Source: Bacteroidaceae bacterium
GTDB taxonomy: Bacteria; Bacteroidota; Bacteroidia; Bacteroidales; Bacteroidaceae
DNA: 7,777 nt
Reading direction: 5' to 3'
Assembly (NCBI GenBank): GCA_900768625.1
Contig: CAAGDO010000323.1
Location: 1 to 7,777, forward strand
The notes under the pieces are model-generated. The model was given only the letters and a program-made list of their open reading frames with translations, was not told the DNA's origin and made no database searches. Both the position numbers and the translations under genes were made by a program. Positions 1-7,352 of this stretch are shown here, one piece after another; positions within the stretch are counted from its first letter, which is position 1; each line of letters opens with the position of its first letter.

Positions 1-45
1 AAAAGCACTGGGTATGCGAAACAAAAGCACAATATCCACGCTTTT

Positions 46-141
46 GCCCTTTCAGGGCGTAAATGGTTTTACTAACGATAACCCAACCCAGGGTGCCGAT
101 TCGCTTGCCCTGGGCTACGCGTTCCATTGGGCTTTCAGCCC
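46..141. repeat. REP-like intergenic element with three hairpins
   Basis: Three inverted repeats lie in 96 bases. The first is GCCCT-TTC-AGGGC (46-58). The second pairs CCCAGGG (87-93) with CCCTGGG (108-114), extendable by two G-U pairs. The third is GGGCT-TTC-AGCCC (129-141). The outer two share the same TTC loop and five-base stems. No reading frame here looks like a protein. Palindromic intergenic elements of this general look (CCCAGGGT...CCCTGGG with short GC-rich flanking hairpins) recur in Bacteroidota and Planctomycetes genomes; that statement is from memory and was not checked. A role as a structured RNA end or as a mobile REP-type element is inference. Confidence 0.5.
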
Positions 142-220
142 GCCCTTGGAAAAGTAAAATCCGTAGAACACCTAAAATCAAACCCCAAAAAAGAACCGCC
201 TGATTTTCAAGCATAAATCT

Positions 221-228
221 TACATTTG
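221..228 (+). promoter_or_regulatory. Candidate Bacteroidota -7 box (TACATTTG), distal to ung
   Basis: TACATTTG matches the Bacteroidota -7 consensus TAnnTTTG exactly and is followed by C, as is common. No clear TTTG -33 element sits at the usual spacing; TTTTC at 204-208 is too close. If used, it would give ung a leader of about 245 bases containing the TTAATG repeat. Confidence 0.3.
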
Positions 229-241
229 CCTGCAATGTGGG

Positions 242-260
242 TTAATGACCATTAATGGCT
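242..260. repeat. TTAATG-type repeat, left copy
   Basis: This 19-base stretch is the exact reverse complement of 7535-7553 at the other end of the window. It contains the 10-base palindrome CCATTAATGG (249-258). The ATTAATGGCT part also recurs directly at 7746-7755. Members of the family occur here only in intergenic DNA. Confidence 0.7.
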
Positions 261-468
261 CATTGACGGAAATTAATGTAGAAAACCAGCGTGCGGAGCA
301 AGCCCAAGCAGATCCAGACCTAAAAGCCCTTTTTCATTCAACAAAACCAATCGCCAATTCCAATTCCAAATCCGAACTTGAATTGCGTTTGACTGTAAAA
401 CGCATTTCGAACACCTGCTTGTCCATCCCTTTACGCATCAATGTCAAGCTTCAGTGCGCAAAATTTCG

Positions 469-476
469 TAAATTTG
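469..476 (+). promoter_or_regulatory. Candidate -7 box (TAAATTTG) immediately upstream of ung
   Basis: TAAATTTG fits the TAnnTTTG consensus and is followed by CAGCC, then the ung ATG at 482. The phylum's usual distance from this box to the transcription start is about five to eight bases, which puts the start at or within a base or two of the ATG and implies a leaderless or almost leaderless mRNA. No good -33 TTTG is visible upstream. Confidence 0.5.
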
Positions 477-481
477 CAGCC

Positions 482-1144
482 ATGAACGTAAAGATAGAAC
501 CCTCGTGGGCGCAACGGCTTCAGTCGGAGTTTGATGCCCCCTATTTCCAGCAACTCACGCAGTTTGTCCACAGCGAATACTCCACCGTGGCCTGCTATCC
601 TCCCGGACCGGAGATATTCAATGCTTTCAACCTCTGCCCGTTCGATAAGGTCAAGGTTGTCATCATAGGCCAGGATCCCTATCATGAACCCGGACAGGCA
701 GAAGGCCTCTGCTTCTCTGTGAAGGACGGCGTCAAGATGCCCCCTTCGTTGGTCAACATCTTCAAGGAAATCCAGGATGACTTGGGTCGTCCCTTTCCCA
801 CGACAGGCTCCCTCCGTCGTTGGGCCGAGCAAGGCGTGTTGCTGCTCAACGCCACGCTCACCGTGAGAGCCCATCAGGCCGGTTCGCACCAAGGCAAAGG
901 ATGGGAGACTTTCACTGATGCCGTCATCCGTCATCTTTCCGCCGAGCGCGAACACCTCGTGTTTATCCTTTGGGGAAGCTACGCCCAGCGCAAGGGACAA
1001 GTCATCGATCGCACCAAACACCTCGTGCTGACCTCAGCCCATCCTTCCCCCCTCTCTGCCTATCGTGGCTTTTTCGGCAACCACCATTTCACGCTTTGCA
1101 ATGACTATCTGATTCGAAACGGTGTGAATCCCATAACGTGGTAA
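482..1144 (+). CDS. ung: Uracil-DNA glycosylase (family 1)
   Basis: Ung excises uracil from DNA by cleaving the N-glycosidic bond, leaving an abasic site for base excision repair in the cytoplasm. The 220-residue product has the full family 1 motif set. The catalytic water-activating loop GQDPYH is at 63-68 (Asp65), followed by the uracil-stacking Phe78. LLN at 121-123 supplies the uracil-recognising Asn123. HPSPLS at 187-192 is the DNA-intercalation loop with catalytic His187. The C-terminus (NHHFTLCNDYL to the final W) is typical. The frame is open from 245, but the ATG at 482 was chosen because the protein then begins like other Ung proteins and has normal length (E. coli Ung is 229 residues). 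A -7 box ends only five bases before this ATG. A weak hairpin (GGAC-TTC-GTCC, 1155-1165) followed by TTTT lies just after the stop and may be a poor terminator. Confidence 0.96.
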   Translation: MNVKIEPSWAQRLQSEFDAPYFQQLTQFVHSEYSTVACYPPGPEIFNAFNLCPFDKVKVVIIGQDPYHEPGQAEGLCFSVKDGVKMPPSLVNIFKEIQDDLGRPFPTTGSLRRWAEQGVLLLNATLTVRAHQAGSHQGKGWETFTDAVIRHLSAEREHLVFILWGSYAQRKGQVIDRTKHLVLTSAHPSPLSAYRGFFGNHHFTLCNDYLIRNGVNPITW

Positions 1145-1333
1145 AGCCGGAGCTGGACTTCGTCCGTGTGTTTTAGACAATGCCATCAGGCAAAAGCCAT
1201 ATTTCTCCATGCGCTCCTTGCTTCTTTCCCATCCCGTTGTATAAGCTGAAGAGGAGGTCTAGGAAATGCTCAGGACATAATCCCGACGGCGAACCCATCC
1301 ATCATCCCATTTATATCTTTCCCCTTATCCCTC

Positions 1334-1933
1334 ATGAATCATTATCCCCCAATCATAGAAGTAGGAGACGTCATCCTCTCCACCGAAATTCTCACCGAAT
1401 GCTTCTGCTGCGACCTCGAAGCCTGCAAAGGGCAGTGCTGCGTGGAAGGCGACAGCGGTGCCCCATTGACCATGGACGAAGTGGGACATCTCGAGTCCGT
1501 GCTCGACGACGTCTGGCCAGACCTCAGCGCCAAGGCCCAGAGTCTGATCGACACCCAAGGCGTTGCCTACACCGACTGCGAAGGCGACCTCGTCACCAGT
1601 ATTGTCAATGGCAAGGACTGTGTCTTCACCTGCTATAGTCCCGACGGCTGCTGCTTCTGCGCCACAGATAAAGCCTTCCGCGAAGGACGCACCCATTGGT
1701 GCAAGCCCATCTCCTGTGCGCTCTATCCCATCCGTGAACGCAGACTCTCCCACGGACTTGTCGGTTTGCAGTATCATCGTTGGGATGTCTGTCGTCCGGC
1801 CGTCAAGAAAGGCCGCGAACTCCAGCTCCCCATCTATCAGTTCCTCCGCGAACCCCTCATCCGCCGTTTCGGTCAGGCCTGGTATGACGAACTTTGCGAC
1901 GTTGCCGAGCAACTGAAGAACATGCCCGACTGA
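1334..1933 (+). CDS. DUF3109 family cysteine-rich protein
   Basis: The 199-residue product is soluble, with no signal peptide or membrane segment. It resembles the DUF3109 family, related to the YkgJ-type putative zinc or iron-cluster-binding proteins; the biochemical function is unknown. It has 16 cysteines: 23, 25, 26, 31, 35, 36 (the CFCC...CKGQCC block), 82, 96, 100, 106, 107, 109, 123, 128, 153 and 188. The segment CKPISCALYPIR (123-134) is the most typical family motif (CxxxxCxxYP). Clustered cysteines suggest bound metal or an iron-sulfur cluster, which is inference. The start follows a C/T-rich leader without Shine-Dalgarno. TATCTTTC at 1314-1321 matches the -7 consensus at seven of eight positions and could give a very short leader. 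The gap of 189 bases from ung argues for separate transcription. Family assignment is from recalled motif similarity. Confidence 0.85.
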   Translation: MNHYPPIIEVGDVILSTEILTECFCCDLEACKGQCCVEGDSGAPLTMDEVGHLESVLDDVWPDLSAKAQSLIDTQGVAYTDCEGDLVTSIVNGKDCVFTCYSPDGCCFCATDKAFREGRTHWCKPISCALYPIRERRLSHGLVGLQYHRWDVCRPAVKKGRELQLPIYQFLREPLIRRFGQAWYDELCDVAEQLKNMPD

Positions 1934-2009
1934 CCGGAAGGAAAAGCACTGGAAATGTGCAGTCTGGTCGAAAAATCTCCCGATGAAGACACTAGTGACT
2001 GAACTGGAG

Positions 2010-2034
2010 GCGTGAAAATGCCATTTTTCCACGC
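2010..2034. repeat. Imperfect hairpin in the DUF3109-T9SS gene gap
   Basis: GCGTG (2010-2014) pairs with CACGC (2030-2034), and AAAAT (2015-2019) with ATTTT (2023-2027). The loop is GCC and there is a two-base bulge at 2028-2029. No T-tract follows, so it is not a textbook terminator. It could mark the 3' end of the DUF3109 transcript, or be a relative of the triloop hairpins at 7491-7723. Confidence 0.35.
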
Positions 2035-2063
2035 TCAAGGCCAATCATTTGCACAAATATCAG

Positions 2064-2071
2064 TAACTTTG
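2064..2071 (+). promoter_or_regulatory. Candidate -7 box (TAACTTTG) for the T9SS type B gene
   Basis: TAACTTTG fits the TAnnTTTG consensus and is followed by C. A TTTG at 2048-2051 lies 12 bases upstream, shorter than the roughly 19-base spacing expected for a -33 box. Transcription would start near 2078, giving a leader of about 65 bases with a small hairpin (2092-2106, loop TAT). An imperfect palindrome, ATTTG-CA-CAAAT (2047-2058), lies just upstream and could be an operator. Confidence 0.45.
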
Positions 2072-2143
2072 CCCCGATTTAGCCCAAATGCCTGTCCTAT
2101 GGACGGATAAGCAACCATTGGCGCACCTTCAACCAAAGCCCCT

Positions 2144-2854
2144 ATGCTCCGATTTCGTACCCTTCTTTTCCTGTTTTTCCTATGGTCAGCCTGTGCGTTT
2201 TCCGTGCAGGCCCAGGATGCGTTGCCCACTGCCAACCCCACCATGACCTATGTGGATGAAGACGGTCAGGAAGTGGAGGAAACGCAGTACGACGGTTCGG
2301 CCCCTCTCCACGTCAGTTTGAAGGCCAACCCTTCGAACCTCGGAGAATATACTGCGCTCTACGAATGGCGCTTCACCCGCTCCACCGAAACGGAACCCTT
2401 TCTCATCCGCTACGATGAGAACACTTCGTACGATTTCACGCAGAGCGGCTCCTTCACCGTCGAATTGCTCGCCAGCTTCGTTCTTGGCACCGACACCATC
2501 CAGTATGTGATGGACTCCCCGTTCACCGTGACCATCAGCGAATCGAAACTCGAGGTACCCAATGCCTTTACGCCCAATGGCGACGGCGTCAACGATGTGT
2601 TCCGCGTCAAGGAAGGCCATAAGAGCATCATCTCCTTCCATGCCGCCGTGTTCAACCGCTGGGGCAAGAAACTCTACGAATGGACCGACCCCGAAGACGG
2701 ATGGGACGGACGTTCGGGCGGTCATGACATGCCCGACGGTGGCTACTATCTCCACATAGAAGCCCGTGGAGCCGACGGTCGGAAATATCACATCAAGAAG
2801 GTGATCAACCTGCTCAGGGGATACACCGAAAACGGAGGTGTTACGGGAAACTGA
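2144..2854 (+). CDS. Small secreted protein with T9SS type B sorting domain
   Basis: The 236-residue product is predicted to be exported by Sec and then sent across the outer membrane by the type IX secretion system. Residues 1-23 form a signal peptide: a basic start, a hydrophobic core LLFLFFLW, and likely cleavage in VQA|QD. Residues 30-132 look like a single beta-sandwich, probably PKD-like; YEWRF (73-77) and FTQSGSFTVEL (98-108) resemble PKD strands. Residues 137-228 are the gliding motility-associated C-terminal domain (CHU_C, type B target): VPNAFTPNGDGVND (138-151), FNRWGKKLYEW (170-180), GWDG (186-189), PDGGYYLHIEA (197-207) and KKVINLLRGYTE (218-229). Many type B cargo proteins are far longer; here the passenger is about 110 residues with no recognisable enzyme domain, so its task is unknown. 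Cys17 in WSAC was considered as a lipobox, but the -3 Trp fits poorly. The stop is 70 bases before uvrA. Confidence 0.88.
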   Translation: MLRFRTLLFLFFLWSACAFSVQAQDALPTANPTMTYVDEDGQEVEETQYDGSAPLHVSLKANPSNLGEYTALYEWRFTRSTETEPFLIRYDENTSYDFTQSGSFTVELLASFVLGTDTIQYVMDSPFTVTISESKLEVPNAFTPNGDGVNDVFRVKEGHKSIISFHAAVFNRWGKKLYEWTDPEDGWDGRSGGHDMPDGGYYLHIEARGADGRKYHIKKVINLLRGYTENGGVTGN

Positions 2855-2924
2855 TGCGGTACGCCCGCTGTCTGTTGACTTTCCCCTTAACTCCATCCCA
2901 ACTTTCCTCTCCCCAATATCCATC

Positions 2925-5753
2925 ATGAACGAACAGAAGATAGAAATCATAGGTGCCCGCGTCCATAACCTCAAGAATGTGGATGTCACCCTTCCGCGAA
3001 ACAGCCTGTGCGTCATCACCGGTTTGAGCGGATCGGGCAAGAGTTCGCTGGCTTTCGACACCCTCTATGCCGAAGGCCAGCGACGCTACATCGAAACCTT
3101 TTCAGCCTACGCCCGTAATTTTCTTGATAATCTCGACCGTCCCGATGTCGACAAAATCACCGGTCTCAGTCCTGTCATCAGCATCGAGCAGAAAACCACC
3201 AACAAGAATCCGCGTTCGACGGTCGGAACCGTCACCGAAATCTATGATTTCCTCCGTCTGCTCTATGCCCGTGCCGGCGAAGCCTATTCCTACCTCTCGG
3301 GTGAGAAAATGGTGAAATACACCGAAGACAAGATTGTCGACCTCATTCTCCATGACTACGAAGGCTGCAAGGTCTATCTCTTGGCCCCCCTGGTTCGTGC
3401 GCGTAAAGGTCACTACAAGGAACTCTTCGAGACCGTCCGCCGCAAAGGTTTCCTGACGGTCCGCGTCGACGGACAGTTGCGCGAAATCACCACGGGCATG
3501 AAGATCGACCGCTACAAGAACCACGACATCGAAGTCGTTGTGGACAAACTCGCCGTTCAAGCCAAGGATGCCGAACGCCTCCAGAAAAGCGTCAGCCAGA
3601 CCCTCCAGCAGGGCGACGGCCTGATGATGATACTCAATGCCGCGACCGACGAGGCCCGATTCTATTCGAAGCGCCTCATGGACCCCGTTTCAGGACTGTC
3701 CTATCGCGAACCGGCGCCCCATAATTTCTCTTTCAATTCCACGCAAGGTGCCTGCCCGAAATGTAAGGGTTTGGGCTACGTCAGCGTGATGGACCACGAT
3801 AAAGTCGTTCCCGACCCCAAACTCAGCATCAAGCAAGGAGGGTTGGCCCCCTTGGGTAAATACCGCAATGCCCTCATCTTCTGGGAGGTGCAGGCCGTGC
3901 TCGAGGAAAACGACTGTACCCTCACCACGCCCATCGAGGATATCCCCGACGACGTGATGGACGAACTTTTCAACGGACGGGCCGACCGCTTGCGCATTCC
4001 TGCAAAAATTGCCCACACGACCGACGACTACTATGTCGACTTCGACGGCCTCGTCAAGTATATCCAGCAGATGGCCGACTCCGACATGAGCGCCGCTGCC
4101 CAACGTTGGGCCGACCAGTTCTCGAAGACGGCTGTCTGTCCTGAATGCCACGGGGCACGGCTCAACCGCGAAGCCCTCTCTTTCCGCTTTGCGGGAAAGA
4201 CGATAGCCGAACTGAGCAACATGGACATTTCCGAACTCCACGACTTCCTTTCCCATGTCGAGGAGCAGTTGCCCACGAAGGAACGCGCCATAGCCCATGA
4301 GATTCTCAAGGAACTCCTCAGTCGATTGAAGTTTCTGCTCGACGTCGGACTCGACTATCTGTCGCTCTCCCGTTCCTCCATGACCCTTTCGGGCGGCGAG
4401 AGCCAACGCATCCGTCTGGCGACGCAGATCGGTTCGCAGCTCGTCAATGTGCTCTATATCCTCGACGAGCCCAGTATCGGACTCCACCAGCGCGACAACG
4501 TGCGCCTCATCCATTCCCTGAAAGAGTTGCGCGACTTGGGCAACACCGTCGTGGTTGTGGAACACGACAAGGACATGATGCTCTCGGCCGACTATATCGT
4601 CGATATGGGTCCGCGGGCCGGACGTCTCGGCGGCGAAGTGGTCTTTGAAGGCACTCCGCAGCAGATGCTCCATACCTCCACGCTCACCTCCCAGTATCTC
4701 AACGGACAGCGGGCCATCGAAGTGCCCCGTGAGCGCCGCAAGGGAAATGGCGATGTGCTCCGCCTTGTCGGGGCACGAGGCAACAACCTCAAGGGAGTGA
4801 CCGTTGATTTCCCCCTCGGCACGCTGATCTGTGTCACCGGTGTATCGGGTAGCGGAAAGTCAACGCTCATCAACGACACGTTGCTCCCCATCCTCTCGCA
4901 GCATTTCTACCGTTCCCTCCGTGACCCTCTGGCCTACGATGCCATTGAGGGAATGGAACGCGTGGACAAGGTGGTGGCCGTTGACCAAAGTCCCCTCGGC
5001 CGCACGCCGCGCTCCAATCCCGCCACCTATACGGGCGTGTTCTCCGACATCCGTTCGCTCTATGTCAACCTGCCTGAAGCCAAGATTCGCGGTTACAAGC
5101 CCGGTCGCTTCTCGTTCAACGTCAAAGGCGGCCGATGCGAAGTGTGCAAGGGCAATGGCTACAAGACCATCGAAATGAACTTCCTGCCCGACGTCCTCGT
5201 GCCGTGCGAAGCCTGCCAGGGCAAACGATATAACCACGAAACCCTTGAAGTCCGCTTCAAGGGCAAGAGTATTGCCGACGTGCTCGACATGACCATCAAT
5301 CAGGCCGTGGAATTCTTTGAGAACGTACCCGCCATCCTCCATAAGATCAAGGTCCTGCAGGAAGTGGGCTTGGGTTATATCAAACTCGGACAGAGTTCCA
5401 CCACGCTCTCGGGCGGCGAAAGCCAGCGCGTCAAACTCGCCACCGAACTCTCGAAGCGCGACACAGGCAACACCATCTACATTCTCGACGAACCGACAAC
5501 CGGTCTCCATTTCGAGGACATCCGCGTGTTGATGGACGTGCTTCAGAAACTCGTTGCCCGCGGCAACACGGTCATCGTGATCGAGCATAACCTTGACGTG
5601 ATCAAAGTGGCCGACTATCTCATCGAGATGGGCCCTGAGGGCGGACGTGGCGGCGGACAGCTCCTCTTCGAAGGAACCCCTGAAGGACTCGTTGAAAGCG
5701 GAAAGGGCTACACCGCACGCTTCCTCAAGGAAGAACTCCCATCCGGAAAATAA
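2925..5753 (+). CDS. uvrA: Excinuclease ABC subunit A (UvrA)
   Basis: UvrA is the damage-sensing ATPase of nucleotide excision repair; as a dimer it finds bulky lesions and loads UvrB. The 942-residue length matches E. coli UvrA (940). Two ABC ATPase halves are complete. Half one has Walker A GLSGSGKS (33-40), signature LSGGESQ (488-494) and Walker B YILDEP (511-516). Half two has Walker A GVSGSGKST (639-647), signature LSGGESQ (828-834) and Walker B YILDEP (852-857). The region at about 125-250, including LLAPLVRARKGHYKELF, is the UvrB-binding domain, which favours UvrA1 over the shorter UvrA2 type. The C-terminal zinc module is intact (C738, C741, C761, C764). The first zinc module keeps C277 and C280, but its first CxxC is replaced by DPVS at 253-256. 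A further CxxC is at 405-408. The start at 2925 was chosen because MNEQKIEIIGARVHNLKN is the normal N-terminus; an upstream ATG at 2838 would overlap the preceding gene. Confidence 0.97.
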   Translation: MNEQKIEIIGARVHNLKNVDVTLPRNSLCVITGLSGSGKSSLAFDTLYAEGQRRYIETFSAYARNFLDNLDRPDVDKITGLSPVISIEQKTTNKNPRSTVGTVTEIYDFLRLLYARAGEAYSYLSGEKMVKYTEDKIVDLILHDYEGCKVYLLAPLVRARKGHYKELFETVRRKGFLTVRVDGQLREITTGMKIDRYKNHDIEVVVDKLAVQAKDAERLQKSVSQTLQQGDGLMMILNAATDEARFYSKRLMDPVSGLSYREPAPHNFSFNSTQGACPKCKGLGYVSVMDHDKVVPDPKLSIKQGGLAPLGKYRNALIFWEVQAVLEENDCTLTTPIEDIPDDVMDELFNGRADRLRIPAKIAHTTDDYYVDFDGLVKYIQQMADSDMSAAAQRWADQFSKTAVCPECHGARLNREALSFRFAGKTIAELSNMDISELHDFLSHVEEQLPTKERAIAHEILKELLSRLKFLLDVGLDYLSLSRSSMTLSGGESQRIRLATQIGSQLVNVLYILDEPSIGLHQRDNVRLIHSLKELRDLGNTVVVVEHDKDMMLSADYIVDMGPRAGRLGGEVVFEGTPQQMLHTSTLTSQYLNGQRAIEVPRERRKGNGDVLRLVGARGNNLKGVTVDFPLGTLICVTGVSGSGKSTLINDTLLPILSQHFYRSLRDPLAYDAIEGMERVDKVVAVDQSPLGRTPRSNPATYTGVFSDIRSLYVNLPEAKIRGYKPGRFSFNVKGGRCEVCKGNGYKTIEMNFLPDVLVPCEACQGKRYNHETLEVRFKGKSIADVLDMTINQAVEFFENVPAILHKIKVLQEVGLGYIKLGQSSTTLSGGESQRVKLATELSKRDTGNTIYILDEPTTGLHFEDIRVLMDVLQKLVARGNTVIVIEHNLDVIKVADYLIEMGPEGGRGGGQLLFEGTPEGLVESGKGYTARFLKEELPSGK

Positions 5754-5784
5754 TCATATTAACAACATATAAATCCTAATCTCT

Positions 5785-7338
5785 ATGTTCGAAGGACAAC
5801 CTAAAGGGCTCTACGCCCTTGCCCTTGCCAACACAGGTGAACGCTTTGGCTACTACACCATGTTGGCCATCTTCACGCTCTTCATGCAGGCCAAGTTCGG
5901 ATGGACCGAAGCTCAGGCCGGAAACGTGAACGCCATCTTCCTCGCCATGGTCTACTTCATGCCCCTTATCGGTGGTATGGTAGCCGACAAGATCGGTTAC
6001 GGTCGATGCGTGGTGATCGGTTTCGCCACCATGTTCCTCGGTTATCTCGGTCTGGCAATCCCCACAGGCAATGACATGTCGGGCCAGATTGCCATGTTTG
6101 CCGGTCTTGCCTGCGTTTCAGTCGGTACGGGTTTCTTCAAGGGTAACCTTCAGGTGCTCGTGGGTAACCTCTACGACGATCCCCGCTATTCCGCACGCCG
6201 CGACGCAGCCTTCTCTCTCTTCTACATGGCCATCAACATCGGTTCGATGTTCGCTCCCTCCATGGCGAAGTGGATCACCAACCTCTATCTCGGCCAGTAC
6301 GGTATGGTCTACGATGCTGCCAACCATTCGCCCGAATATCTCCAGGCACTCTATGGCGGCTATGGCCTCTGCTTCGGCGTGGCCTGCGTTTCGCTCATCT
6401 TCTCTGCTCTCATCTACTTCGCTTTCCGCGGCTGGTTCAAGCACGCCGACGTGACGGCCAAGCAGTCGAAGGCAACGGAAGTTCCCGCAGAGGAACTCAC
6501 TCCGCAGCAGACGAGAGACCGCATCAAGGCGCTGCTCCTCGTGTTCGCCGTGGTGATCTTCTTCTGGATGACTTTCCACCAGAACGGTTCCGCTCTGACC
6601 TTCTTTGCCAAGAAGTATACGAACCTCACCGTGGGCGGTAACATGCGTTTCTGGTTCAACATCTTCAGCCTGGCTCTCGTTTCTTTGGCAGTCTACACCG
6701 GTTTCGGTGCCTTCCAGTCGAAGACGACCAAGGCCAAGTCCATCTGCGCCGTTGTCACTGTGGCTCTGCTCGGAGGTGCCTATGCGCTCTTCGCCAATAT
6801 GGAGAACCCCACGCTCGCTCAGCCTTCTGACTTCCAGCAGTTCAATCCGTTCTTCGTGGTGGCACTCACGCCGTTCAGCATGTTGTTCTTCGGTGCGTTG
6901 GCCAAGAAGGGTCACGAGGTAAGTGCTCCTGCACGTATCGCATGGGGTATGCTCGTGGCAGGTCTGGGCTTCGGTGTGATCACTTTGGCTTCTACGGGCC
7001 TGATCTCTCCGATGGATCTCGGTGAGCACCAGACACAGAGCATCCTTTCGCCCTCATGGCTTATCTCAACCTATTTCACCCTCACGCTGGCCGAGTTGCT
7101 CCTCTCTCCGATGGGTATCTCCTTCGTTTCGAAGGTGGCTCCTCCCAAGTATAAGGGTCTGATGATGGGTGGCTGGTTCGTGGCTACCGCAATCGGTAAC
7201 TACCTCAGCGCCATTCCCTCACTCCTCTGGAATCGCGTGCCCCTTATGTACAACTGGGGTATCCTCATCGCGCTCTGCTTCATCAGTGCCATCGTGATGT
7301 TCTCTCTCCTCAAGAAGATCAATGCCATGACGGCATAA
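5785..7338 (+). CDS. POT/PTR2 family proton-dependent peptide transporter (MFS)
   Basis: This 517-residue inner membrane protein belongs to the proton-dependent oligopeptide transporter family, which imports di- and tripeptides; substrate identity is inferred from family. Length and hydrophobic pattern fit a 14-helix bacterial POT. MFS motif A is GGMVADKIGYGR (63-74). The PTR2 signature region spans about 114-158, with GTGFFKGN (Lys119 in helix 4, equivalent to the conserved transport lysine) and FYMAINIGS (146-154). Helix 7 contains FFWMTFHQNGSALTFFA (259-275), and helix 10 the conserved ELLLSPMGISFVSKVAP (437-453). The first-helix motif, normally ExxERFxYY, reads N16-T-G-E19-R20-F-G-Y-Y, so the first Glu is Asn. 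The gene begins 31 AT-rich bases after uvrA with no promoter box in the gap, so co-transcription is plausible. A strong terminator follows the stop. Confidence 0.93.
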   Translation: MFEGQPKGLYALALANTGERFGYYTMLAIFTLFMQAKFGWTEAQAGNVNAIFLAMVYFMPLIGGMVADKIGYGRCVVIGFATMFLGYLGLAIPTGNDMSGQIAMFAGLACVSVGTGFFKGNLQVLVGNLYDDPRYSARRDAAFSLFYMAINIGSMFAPSMAKWITNLYLGQYGMVYDAANHSPEYLQALYGGYGLCFGVACVSLIFSALIYFAFRGWFKHADVTAKQSKATEVPAEELTPQQTRDRIKALLLVFAVVIFFWMTFHQNGSALTFFAKKYTNLTVGGNMRFWFNIFSLALVSLAVYTGFGAFQSKTTKAKSICAVVTVALLGGAYALFANMENPTLAQPSDFQQFNPFFVVALTPFSMLFFGALAKKGHEVSAPARIAWGMLVAGLGFGVITLASTGLISPMDLGEHQTQSILSPSWLISTYFTLTLAELLLSPMGISFVSKVAPPKYKGLMMGGWFVATAIGNYLSAIPSLLWNRVPLMYNWGILIALCFISAIVMFSLLKKINAMTA

Positions 7339-7352
7339 ATCCTCCGTCGATT

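Larger units (their letters stand above)
145..481. other. Non-coding leader region upstream of ung
   Basis: This stretch between the REP-like element and ung holds no convincing gene. An in-frame ATG at 245 would extend Ung by 79 residues, but the added peptide is low in complexity, resembles no known Ung N-terminus and overlaps a TTAATG repeat, so it is treated as untranslated. The visible content is two TAnnTTTG promoter boxes (221-228 and 469-476) and the repeat at 242-260. Confidence 0.6.

Noticed and set aside
1..30. AAAAGCAC repeated at 1-8 and 23-30 and again at 1942-1949
   Set aside because: Eight-base matches of this composition are expected by chance, and no larger shared unit surrounds them.
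245..481. N-terminal extension of Ung from the ATG at 245
   Set aside because: The extra 79 residues do not resemble any Ung region, overlap a non-coding repeat, and precede a promoter box that sits just before the better start at 482.
1145..1333. Strong terminator or small gene between ung and the DUF3109 gene
   Set aside because: Only a four-base stem (1155-1165) with a nearby TTTT is present. The open frame from 1180 runs into the DUF3109 gene in another frame and has the Arg/Pro/Ser-rich look of a shadow.
2838..2924. Upstream ATG for uvrA overlapping the end of the T9SS gene
   Set aside because: The first 29 residues are not UvrA-like; the protein from 2925 begins exactly as family members do and has normal length.
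2186..3061. Long antisense frame of 291 codons opposite the T9SS gene and uvrA start
   Set aside because: It crosses two well-supported genes, has no recognisable domain, and is the expected result of GC-rich third codon positions on the + strand.
3690..4673. Long antisense frame of 327 codons inside uvrA
   Set aside because: The + strand here encodes conserved UvrA motifs; the antisense product has no family resemblance.
6118..7029. Antisense frame of 303 codons inside the transporter gene
   Set aside because: It mirrors a conserved membrane protein gene, and its charged, His/Glu-rich composition is typical of a shadow frame.
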